64,000 bases of DNA, from positions 224,252,739 through 224,316,738 of the forward strand of contig CM061919.1 in assembly GCA_031002005.1 (NCBI GenBank). The letters are read 5' to 3'. The notes beneath the pieces are model-generated. The model did no database searches and had not been told where the DNA came from. It saw only the letters and a program-made list of their open reading frames with translations. This stretch comes from Vandiemenella viatica. Its lineage: Eukaryota; Arthropoda; Insecta; Orthoptera; Morabidae. The position numbers and the translations under genes are program-made. This document shows, piece after piece, positions 11,450 through 20,783 of the stretch; positions within the stretch are counted from its first letter, which is position 1, and every line of letters starts with the position of its first letter.

Positions 11450-12348
11450 ACAAAACGACTTCTACCGTGGCCATATCCACGTAACAGACAGCAGCGCTGT
11501 TAGCGGTAGCCGATGGAACTAACAGGTAGGAATTACAAACTTTAAACCTTCCTCTATCCACTGGTGTGTAGTACTTATTTGCGTCTTTTGTAGTTTGTAA
11601 GAAAGAATCAACCTTAGTAACTATATTGGCAAGACAGCATTTTTTAACACACTGAATGGTAGTTGGAAGAATAAGATGGAATAGTAATGTTTTCGCTTTG
11701 AATCCCATCACGGCAAGAGATTTTATTTGCTCTGAAACTATACTTCAGCTTTGTTCTTCGAAAACATACCATTAATCGGTTTATACTCTAATATCTTCTA
11801 ACCCTACCGGTTATAACTGCAAAACTGTGTCATTATAACCTTCCTCTATCAATGCAGATGCCTTCTTAATAGCCAGTAAATGAAATTTCAGTGATAATGT
11901 AGAATTTGAAGGCGTATAAATGCAAGACGCTTGGTATAAATTTCAAGTAAAAACTATTAAATTGTCGAGCGATCATAACCGAAGTAGAATTTTAAGGTTT
12001 TGTTTCCAACAAACTGACATGGACTTGTTGAAACCGTTTATCATCGAAAGAGAGCTGATTGGTCTAAACTCAAAACCAGGTTTGTTTATACTTCAGACAA
12101 GATCTATTTTAGTGGTTTTTCCTTCTTTTTTTGAGGCTTATTGTTTCTTTTACTAGATAACATTGTTCTACTAGAAGCATAGCTCACTAATAAAACACTG
12201 TGATATGTGTATTCTGTTGTCTCACGATGTAAATTCGGAAACAATTCATATAGCTAAAGTTTCTCCACGTATCGCGTTCAACGAAATATTAAGATCAATC
12301 ATTTTGAGAAAGCGATAACCAGCATCAGTTAATGATCAGATATTTTTT

Positions 12349-12995
12349 TTGCTGTTATTAGTCTTTCGACTGGTTTGATGCAATCCTCCATCCCTTCCTA
12401 TCTAGTGCTAACCTCTTCATCTCTACAAATCCCCTACAACCCACGTCCTCAATTATCTGCTTCATATATTCTAATCCCTTTCTTCCTCTACAGTTCTTAC
12501 CTTCGACTGTTCCCTCCACCAGCAAATTAACTATTCCAGCATGTCTCAAAATATGACCTACAAGCCTGTCTCTTCCTTCTGTAAGCTTCTTCCACAAACT
12601 TCTTTCCTCACCCATCATTTCCAAAGCTCATTCATTTCTTACTTTGTCTGTCCACTTAATTTTCAGCATTCTTCTGTAGCACCACATTTCAAATGCTTCA
12701 ATTTTCCTTCTTTCCGGTATTCCTAAAGTCCATGTTTCGCTACCATAAAGTGCTGTGCTCCACACATAGAGTATTAAAAAAGTTTTTCCAATTCCCAGAT
12801 CAATATTTGAAACTAAAAGATTTCTCTTTTTCATGAAGGCTGTTTTTTTATGCTAGTGCTATTCTGCTTTTAACATCATTTTTGTTTCGGCCATCGGTTG
12901 TAATTTTTCTCCTAAGTAACAGAATTCACTTACTTCTCCAATTGCATTCGATCCTATTTTTATATTTAATCTACTAGTCTGGGGTATCATTTCTG
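12349..12995 (-). pseudogene. LINE 3' end, right arm copy
   Basis: Mirror copy of 5340-6000, with the same motifs (STALYGSETWTL, IEAFEMWCYRRML) and the same truncation point. The A-run is shorter and interrupted here. Differences include Y to F in the CRG(Y/F)VEMKRL block. Confidence 0.8.
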
Positions 12996-13005
12996 CTACA
13001 TTTCA

Positions 13006-13212
13006 CCGAGCGTGGTGGTGAACCGGCTAGCGTTCTGGTCTCACATTCGGGAGGACGGCAGTTCGAATCCCCGTCCGGGCATCCAGATTTGGGTTTTCCA
13101 TGGTTTCCCGAAATCACTGCAGGTGAATGTCGGGTGTTTCCTTCAAAAGGTCATGGCCGAATTTCCTCCAGTTCAAAGTCTCCAGTCCCATCCCGCCTCT
13201 AATGACCTCGAC
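13006..13212 (+). repeat. SINE family 1, right arm copy
   Basis: Mirror copy of 5121-5332 with intact B box GTTCGAATCCCCG. A few differences from the left copy are visible (for example TCTCACATTCGGG here against the left-arm CTCGCATTCGGG). Confidence 0.9.
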
Positions 13213-14214
13213 AGTTCTGTGTTTTCAAACAAACAGGAAAACGTAACACTGAAAATAGTTCAGTCGAGTTTCATCAGTGCCACTACCTTGACATTGGAAA
13301 TCTATATTTTACACTTACAACTGTTCACTGCAATCCATGAGCTACTTAGTTTGACAAGATCTCAGAAATCATCCTATCACTTCACATTTCATCTAGTACT
13401 CGAGAACAACACATTTATAAATAATAATGATTATTCATGTACCACGCTAAACTGAAACCTGATGTGCGATAACTTTTGGGAAGAACTCCGTGTAAGCCGG
13501 ATTCTCCACAGAAAGTGATAGTATTAAAAATAACGCTTTAGTATTCCTTGATAAAAGTCTGAAGTATCTTAGTAAATAGTTAGATTTTAATGAAAGCAAT
13601 TGGCTATAGAAAATCCAAAAATTAAATTTAATACACGAGGTTTCATTTTAAGGCTGTGAGACAATATTAGAGGTTCTAAATTTATGAGAAAAAATTAATA
13701 TCAAAGTGAACGAACTTTACTCTGAAATAACAATATTACACGAAATCTGGTAAAAGTAAAGAGCAGTATTTCATTAGTAAAAATGAGCTTTTGATCGACA
13801 TTAATTTAACAACTGAAAGCGATAAAGCATATTAAAATTTTACTGTAGACAGAAAATTGTTAAAGATGCAAGAAGTGCAAAAAATAAATAAAATAAAATA
13901 AAATTATAGCTTAAAAAATAAAATAGTAAAAAAAAAAACCAACTCCTTTGTCCTTTTCTACTCTTTCGTAAAAATATTATATTTTTGAAGGGTACTATAT
14001 TTTTATAGGTTATTCTACAAAAAAAAAATCTACCATTAACCGGAAAAAAAATGTTGGTAATCCTAGCGGCGAATGGTGATAGTTCGGGGCCGGGAATGCT
14101 CAGGTTAGTTCGCGAACGGTAGCGAGGTGTCCAAAATGGAGTTACATGGTTTATGGACGCACCCTTAGCATAACAAATTATCAGCTTTCCCATGACGGAA
14201 ATTGCTTCGAGCAG

Positions 14215-14590
14215 CGCCATCGTGGCTGCAGGGGACGGGGCGGGTGACCTACAAAGATAATGACAGGGCGGTGGCGCCGGCGTGGCGCGTGACCTACAAA
14301 GAGCCAGGTAGATAATTATAGGCCAGAGGCCGCACAGTCGGCCGGGCGCCTAATTATAGGGGAAGCGGCCTGCACACCAAGAAGAGGCGCCGTCGTGTCT
14401 GCAGGGGGCGGGGCGGGTGACCTACAAAGATAATGACAGGCCGGTGGCGCCGGCGTGGCTGCAGGGGGCGGGGCGCGTGACCTACAAATATAATGACGGT
14501 AAGCGGCGCCGGCAGCCAGGTAGATAATTACAGGGAGTCGGCGCCTAATTATAGGGGAAGCGGCCGCAGGGGGCGGGGCGCGTGACCTAT
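14215..14590. repeat. GC-rich subterminal repeats, right arm
   Basis: Inverse of the left-arm block, with repeated GGGCGGGGCGCGTGACCTA units. Small differences in unit content from the left arm show that this is the least conserved part of the palindrome. Confidence 0.85.
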
Positions 14591-14626
14591 TTAATATGAA
14601 ACCGGCTTTATTATACTACTTATCTC

Positions 14627-15920
14627 CCCTTCCATATTGCACCAATTTAACCTCCGTCAGATTTTGCTGCTTCTTGAAAGCTTCTATGAGTTTCCAAATT
14701 GTAGGATGGCTTGATCCAAGTAATAACCGAAAAGCATTGTGCCAACCTTCGACGGAGTTGATGGTTCTCTCTATCAAATTTTTAACATTCTGGTTTTGGT
14801 TCTAAATTTCGATTGGAAATAGTGGTTCTCGTCGTCGATTTCCTCGAAGAATACGTCCAATCCATGTATCATCAATGTAATCCAAAAGTGGAGAGAATTC
14901 CTCGTCTGCAAACTCCATATCACAGAGTTCTTCATAAACAGAGATGACTTCTGAAACAGGAAGAAAGGCAATTGCTGCAAGTTTCTTTATCTTTGTTTGA
15001 AACGTGATGTCTTCTTTGTCATTGTACTTTTCTTTAAATCCCGGTATTTCCTGAATTTTTCGCCAAATGCACTGTTTAAAATGGAAGAAACATCCAGTAA
15101 GTTTTACTCCAGGAAAAGCTTCTGCGAAAGCGTTCATTGCAGCTTTTTCGAAATCCAGCATTATCATTTGCAGATTCGATCCAATTTGCGGCTCTATTTC
15201 TTGTAAAATTCTTATAAGTCTTCTATATGTCTCCTCCCTTTTGTTTGGAAGTAAACCGAAAATCGATGGTAGTGAGGCATCTTCTTTAAATCCGTGAATA
15301 GTATAAAGCTGGCTGAAAATAAGTGGACAAACAGAGAACGTCCCATCGACAAAAATGCATTTGATTCTTTCGAGAGTTTCAAGGTTTTTTTTCGTTCCAA
15401 AAATTAATATACGATCCTCTCTTGGACCACTGTCGTGCAAAAGAAAAATTTCACCGTTTATTTTTGTATATTCTTCAGGAATTTGAAGTTCTGTTCTTGA
15501 TAATGGATTCGGTGGTACTCCTCCAGATTTTTGTCTTTCTCTTCTAATTTCTCTTGCAAGTGAATCGGTGGATGGTAGTGCTCCAGAAACTTCATCGGGC
15601 ATCCCTGCAAATAATGATGCAAGAACAGTTTGGGGTGCCTCTAATGTGGTTGTAGCCTTTTTCAGCCTTTCAAGTTGAACCTCTTTTGCCTTTCTTTTCG
15701 CTGGTTTAGCAGAATGATTGTGTAATCCATTCGTTTCTGCAACGTTTGATTGATTTTCCAATGTAACACTTGCTGGGCATCTTGTACTGTCATAACTGGT
15801 GTATCGCCAATATTTTCGAAGACGGTCTAGATTTACTTCTTTCCTTTCTTGCCTAAATGAATATCCTTTACAAACGAGGTGATTTCCCCCTTTGTTATTT
15901 TTTACAAACACGAGAGCCAT
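14627..15920 (-). pseudogene. FLYWCH zinc finger / MULE transposase, main part, one nonsense codon
   Basis: A 372-codon minus-strand frame starts at 15920. Residues about 10-70 form a FLYWCH zinc finger (GYSF...KYWRYT...RCPA...GLHNH), a DNA-binding module. The MULE catalytic region follows: VDGTF with the first Asp near residue 192, MLDFEKA with the second Asp near 256, then the GCFFHFKQ C-x2-H motif near 277. The frame stops at 14802-14804 (TAG after FPIEI) where this family usually has Trp, and then stays open in the same frame with NSVEGWHNAF and SHPTIWKLIEAFKK to 14627. There the palindrome interrupts it; the rest is at 3583-3710. Full length would have been about 475 residues. One nonsense codon and the insertion make it inactive. 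Confidence 0.93.
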
Positions 15921-16501
15921 TATTCAGGAAGATACACAATCTCTTCGGTTAAATGACCACCACAGAATGCTTGGATCTGCCATACCGGCCTTGCCTCGGA
16001 AATGCCCGAACGTCTACGGGTTTTGACTTTGGCTGCCGAATTTTCCATTTGCATGCGGGGATTTCTCCTGCGACGGCAACAAAAGATCGTCCAGGCAAAT
16101 TGTTCGCTCGACTTGAGAAGGATCAGTTAGGCCGAACCTACCGGAGATAAGCGGGTCTTCCCACTCACTCCATTGTGAAGGCCATTGTCACTCTTCTCAG
16201 GTATACAGAAGCCCCATTAAGCTGCATTCCCACAGCGCGTCGGGTCTAATTCTTTATTAACCTCAACCAAAACAAAATCGTCAAATGCGAAGTGATGACG
16301 CTTGACAGAATAATATTTTGGTGCATAAGAGATCAAAAAGTGAGGGGATAAATCGTAGATTATAAATTACATATACACAAAATAAATTACAGTACCGTAC
16401 TCCATAATAACGTAACCCTAGCTGCGATCCCCAAATCGTTTAAAAACTGCGTTAGGATAATATTTTGGAGCATAAGAGATCAAACATTGAGGGGATAACT
16501 C
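15921..16501. other. MULE 5' flank with a direct repeat
   Basis: No gene recognised. A 52-bp segment (ATAATATTTTGG, GCATAAGAGATCAAA, GAGGGGATAA, CGTAGAT) occurs at 16309-16360 and again at 16457-16507. The second copy abuts the terminal array. This suggests a duplication of subterminal sequence or two nested ends. Confidence 0.7.
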
Positions 16502-16618
16502 GTAGATTTGTCCGTTTCGCGGTTTTGTCCGTTTCGCTGTTTTGTCCGTTCGCGGTTTTGTCCGTTCGCGGTTCTGTCTGCGTGGTTTTGTCCTCGCGGT
16601 TTTCGCGGTTTTGTCCGG
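16502..16618. repeat. right terminal tandem array of the MULE (15-16 bp unit)
   Basis: Units of TTTTGTCCGTTTCGCGG and TTTTGTCCGTTCGCGG repeat, becoming irregular toward the end (GTCTGCGTGG, GTCCTCGCGG). They are the inverse of the left-end array at 3253-3370. Confidence 0.9.
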
Positions 16619-16623
16619 ACACG

Positions 16624-17593
16624 CCTAGTTTTGTTCCACATGCTGCCATCGTTTGATCGCGATTTCTCACGATTTCTGTGTTCTACCAACGCTGCCTTCA
16701 GCTCTCGCTGCAGTTGATTCAGGAGGCATCGAGTGGCACGGTTCCTCGTTAGTTTCCACTCCTTGGCGATACGATTTTTGTTTCTGATCTGCGCAAGGAG
16801 GTGCGGTGGAATTTGGCAGGAACGCTCTATGCGTGTATGAACCAGTGGTGTGGCGACTTTTGTAGCTTCAATTACGGTGTTGGTGAAGAATCTCAGAGCC
16901 TCCTCAACATTCCCTTCTACTGTACCACTTTCCAGTTTAGTCGTTACGACTTTCCTAAACCGGTCCCAGTCGGTCCGCTTGTAATCAGGAATTGGTTGAT
17001 TCTTTGGCTGCCATTCCCCAACGTCGACCTCAAGTAGCACAGGAGAGGGGTCCGAAGATAATCTGTTAAGGGTTGTTGCCGAGACAAAACCTGTGATTCC
17101 CTTTGTTATAACAATGTCAAGAACATCAGGCCGACTTCCATTTGCAGGATGAATCGTTGGTTCATCAGGTGCCCATATGCATAGGTTGTGGCAGTGGGCC
17201 AGGCGTCTTAAGAGGTTACCAGCCGGATTAGCAGTTCTGCTATGCCAATCCTGGTGCTTTGCATTCATATATCCGCCAATCAGGATTTTACCAGGAAGTG
17301 TGATGTCTGCTTCTTCAAGCACTCTGCGTGGTGGTCGATAGGCTGCGACGACGGTGATAGCGCCTGAGGATGTTTTCACCTGAACCGTGACAGCCTCTAC
17401 CTGCTGAAGAGGAGGAAGAGGGACTTCACAGTGAGGAATACCGCGTTTAATGTACAGCGCAACACCCCCACCGGCCATCAGTCGGTCTTTCCGGTAGCAG
17501 CAGTAGTTTTCGAAACTCAAGTAATTGTCCATGAATGCCGTTAACATTCCACACACAGAAAGTGAGGCTATGAATGTGTGGCCTCCTATTCAT
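16624..17593 (-). pseudogene. Jockey-like ORF2, 5' half: endonuclease domain, broken
   Basis: ORF2 starts at the ATG at 17593, which overlaps the ORF1 stop (ATGAATAG), a usual arrangement in this group. It begins with the endonuclease block FCVWNVNGIHGQL, then jumps by a frameshift and an apparent deletion of about 35 codons into CCYRKDRLMAGGGVALYIKR. The Glu-containing ETH block usually found between them is missing. Further blocks are IGGYMNAKHQDWHSR (where GD-N is usual) and SSDPSPVLLEV (where SDH is usual), so two more catalytic positions appear changed. The linker runs to MWNKTR at 16,630, where the MULE interrupts it. The remainder is at 1625-3243. Confidence 0.9.
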
Positions 17594-18885
17594 GGTTGCG
17601 TTGCTGGGGTATGATGGTGTTGGCAAGCGCCGACGTCACTGCAGCTGTGATGTCCGAAGACATTCTATCGAGCCGCGTTAGGAGGCTAACCATCATGCTG
17701 AGTATATTCTCAAGAATATTGACTAGTCTCCCGAGGTTTGTCCCGTTCGTCTCTGCTGTTTCATCTGACTGCTGGCGTGGTAGACCTTGTCTTTTCTGAC
17801 GCTTTAACGGTACAATCTGCAACGCCATCGGTTGTTCGGACTTTGCAACTGGGCCTTGCTTCACCGGCTGCGTCGAAGTGTTTTGGTGCTGTGGCTGTTT
17901 GGGGGAGAAACATCAATCACATCGTTTGGTTACTTCAGCGAATGATAAGTCTGATTGCACTTTGGATGATGCCAGTATCTTGACCTTCTGCTTCTTCGTT
18001 TTCTTCAATTTCTGTGGATTCGGTTTCGTTGATTTTGATATTTCACTGATCTCCGACATTTGTTGTTGGTTTGACTGCTGTTGTATATGCCTCTGAGGAG
18101 AATCTGTCCCCACTCCTCTTTGACGATCGCGGGCTCGCTTATAGGCTGGACAGCCTTTCCAACTGGCAACGTTGTTGCTGTGGTAGTTTCCACAGATTGG
18201 TGGGTCACGGCCCTTCTGCGTGTGGCAGTCTTTTGCGTCGTGTTGCCCCGCACACTTGACGCACACCGGACGCATTTTGCAATGGCGTGCACATGGCAAA
18301 ACATTGCTGCGGTCCAGCTGACGATCGCAGTTTCTCTGTCGATACTCTGAGGTGGCAGAGCTTGTCAACCTCAAATATTGTGCGATTTAAAGGCAAGTCT
18401 GGCAATACTACTAGGAATAGCGGCATTATATCGTTACTGCCGGGACGACGAAGTTGAGCTAGAGACCTCACTTCGTAGCCCATTTCTGTCAGCTCTTCTT
18501 TCAATGTCTCTGTTGGCAGAGTCCTGGGAATGCCACGAAACACCACTTTCAACAGTTTCACCACCCCGGTCGGAAAAGTGTAGTACGGGATGATGCACTG
18601 TTGAAGGAGAGAAGTGACGGCCACAAAGTCTTCGGTAGTAGTCATGCTGAATTTGATTTTGTCACCACCTGCGGTTTTAGCAGCGAATGGACTCTTGATG
18701 ACGTCTGCCACCCGATTATGATGGGTCTTGTAGTTTTCTGCGAATTCCTCTACTATAGGTGGAATGGAGTCGCGTTTCGGCTCCTTTCGCGGCGTGTCGT
18801 CGACAGTCAATGCAGTGGAACGGTTTTGTACCTCCATCGCAGCTGGGTCCTATGAAGGTGGGGGCTTTGCTGTCTTCTTCGGCAT
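17586..18885 (-). pseudogene. Jockey-like ORF1 (gag-like, zinc knuckles), broken
   Basis: The frame starts MPKKTAKPPPS at 18885 and is soon hit by a stop. Residues then open from 18837 with KVVFRGIPRTLPTETLKEEL, the conserved gag-like block of this group. A frameshift near 18,325 leads into a second frame with two CCHC-type knuckles (CVKCAGQHDAKDC; CGNYHSNNVASWKGC, in which one Cys is Tyr). That frame continues through one TGA at 17913 to the end at 17586. The protein binds element RNA in related retrotransposons. With a frameshift and two stops it is non-functional. Confidence 0.88.
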
Positions 18886-20781
18886 TAAGAAACCTTCCCG
18901 GTCTGGCTGCCAATTTTGGGTGCGAGAACGACGCCCTTTTGTCGCGTGATGACCGAGCGAAAGTCGAACTTACCCACTGTGGGTCCGTTCCAGCGTCTAC
19001 TTACTGCCAACTGAGGTACTTCCGGTTTCCAGCCGGCATCTGTAAGTTCCTAGCTGGGAAAAATACATGCACAGAGACTTAGCTGGTCTAAAATTGGGAC
19101 GTAGGTGCTCCTTGAATAATGTAAAGAATTGCGGTTACTTGATTTATTCGGCGAGAGCAGTTGGATGGTACAATTACAATAGACTGGTACATAAAATCAG
19201 CATTCCTGGTATTAGAATGATGGATCATAGGATCCGATGTTGAGACAGAGTGTCTCGCAAGCCAGCAGAGGGAGGATTATTGGGAAATGCCCAAAATGGC
19301 TTGATTATACCGTAACAGGTTCTCACTATTAAAAATCACATCGCGGACTGGGCGAATCGTGCGCGCAAAGAGGCGCCCTCGATTCCGGAAGGTGGGGAAA
19401 GCCTTCCTCTCATTGGCTGTTTGTCACTATGAACACGCGTGTGGTTCACGTGCTCATCGTGTGTAAGCCTCGTGTACTAGCCGTGTTGGCTGAGTTTCCC
19501 ACAGTACGGACCGCAAGATCAGCGGCCTTGAGCCTGGTGTCGTATATGAGCGGTGTAATCTGCACACTAGTGCGTTGGCTTGGAAGCACTCCGCCTTCAT
19601 TACCGCTAAACTCTATACTAAAATCTATATAGAAATCAGCTACCGCGACACTTTGACTCCATTCCGCCCGGAGACCGAAGCTGCTGTATTGTCAGCGGCT
19701 TCGATGGTCTTCTTCTTTTATACCTTGGCATTCTTTGGTTTGTTGGCTAAACCAAGTTTCGTCACTGCCAGGCTGACCCCAGTAGATTTACGCGTCTCCT
19801 CCTTCCTGTAGTTGACAGCGCGTGGCTGTTTATTGTAGGTCCTCTATGGTGGAGTAGTGGGTTTAAATCTCTGCTCACCGCGTACACGTCACCATGTATA
19901 CGCTGAATGTTGAACACAACGGCTGGTATATCACCTTCATCCATTTCGATATCCTTATCCAATTGCTAATTCGTTGCACTTGTCACAACGTCCGCTGGCA
20001 AAGCCGAGTTCAATGAGGCGCTCGTCGTGCATGGCGCTGAAGTGCAAAGCAGCCTTTCCTCGTCACCCATCCGTGCGATCCCTCTGGTCACTAACTGATG
20101 GGTGGCCGAGCTAAATTCGCTGCCTGCAGTCGCGAATCAGTTATTCAACTTCGACACACAGGTAATTTCTTGTCACTTTCGTAAACAATACGTATCTTTA
20201 ACAATAACACATTCACTCAAAAACACACACACATAACTAATTATTTCAAAAGTCATCACCAATAATCACACCCATCGCACTATATTAAATCCTTTTAAAA
20301 TTTCACCAACATGGGTCCTAGATTAAAGGCGGTAGTGTATTTCACCTACATCGCTTGCTGGATTTCATTATATGGTAGAACGTTAACTCTTCAACTGCGA
20401 GAAACCACATTCTTTTTGTTCAGCGCGATTTACATACAAACAGCTCAGTAGATAATCATGGAATTTGAAATCTTTGAAGTCCAGGATACAAGGAGTAAAA
20501 TGAGATATATTAATTTTCATGCAACATCAGGAATCTAAGAGGTAAAGTGACCCCTTAATACCAAGTAATAAACATAGGAGAGAATCCCTTGAATAGTTTG
20601 GCTAACGACAATTTAATTTTTCATCGTCACATTATCTATTAATGGTGAAAATAAAACCATTTATTCTATAGAATAGATTGAGGCTTTATGATGCCCTTTG
20701 TGTCTTATAATGAACCCCTCCTGATCATTAATTAATGACGACATTAATGAAATGCATTGAAGCCGAAGTCTGGGCGTGACC
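18886..20781. other. unassigned; may include the Jockey 5' untranslated region
   Basis: No gene recognised. The part nearest 18,886 should be the 5' leader of the minus-strand Jockey element, but I cannot see its end or a target duplication. 18.9-20.1 kb is GC-richer than the AT-rich 20.2-20.75 kb. Short minus-strand frames such as 19762-19962 resemble nothing I know. Confidence 0.5.
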
Positions 20782-20783
20782 TA

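Larger units (their letters stand above)
3711..14620. mobile_element. 10.9 kb palindromic element with 6-bp target duplication, type undetermined
   Basis: The element starts AGTAGTATAATAAAGCC at 3711 and ends with the inverse at 14620. It is flanked by TATCTC at 3705-3710 and 14621-14626, a perfect 6-bp duplication, and it interrupts the MULE transposase codon frame cleanly. The arms (3711-8190 and 10157-14620) are near-identical inverted repeats around a 1,966-bp loop. A 5'-AG terminus plus 6-bp duplication is the signature described for Polinton/Maverick elements, which also have long inverted ends, but I find no polymerase, integrase, ATPase or protease gene. It could be a non-autonomous derivative of such an element or a member of an undescribed fold-back class. 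Confidence 0.85.
10157..14620. repeat. right arm of the palindrome
   Basis: Inverted copy of 3711-8190, with about 16 bp net length difference. It carries mirror copies of every inserted repeat seen in the left arm. Confidence 0.93.
3244..16623 (-). mobile_element. FLYWCH/MULE DNA transposon inserted in the Jockey ORF2 (13.4 kb including a nested palindrome)
   Basis: The left flank CCTATTTTT (3235-3243) and right flank CCTAGTTTT (16624-16632) form a 9-bp duplication with one mismatch, the size usual for Mutator-like elements. Removing the insert brings the two halves of Jockey ORF2 together around the sequence encoding MWNKTR followed by LTRRRKP. The ends share the core GGxCAAAACCGCG in inverted orientation and are followed by arrays of a 15-16 bp unit, also inverted with respect to each other. 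The transposase is on the minus strand. Without the 10.9 kb palindrome at 3711-14620 the element is about 2.5 kb. Terminal tandem arrays recall Foldback-type elements; that comparison is inference. Confidence 0.85.

Noticed and set aside
19762..19962. 66-codon minus-strand frame considered as an upstream Jockey ORF
   Set aside because: No gag motif and no continuity with ORF1; could equally be leader sequence.
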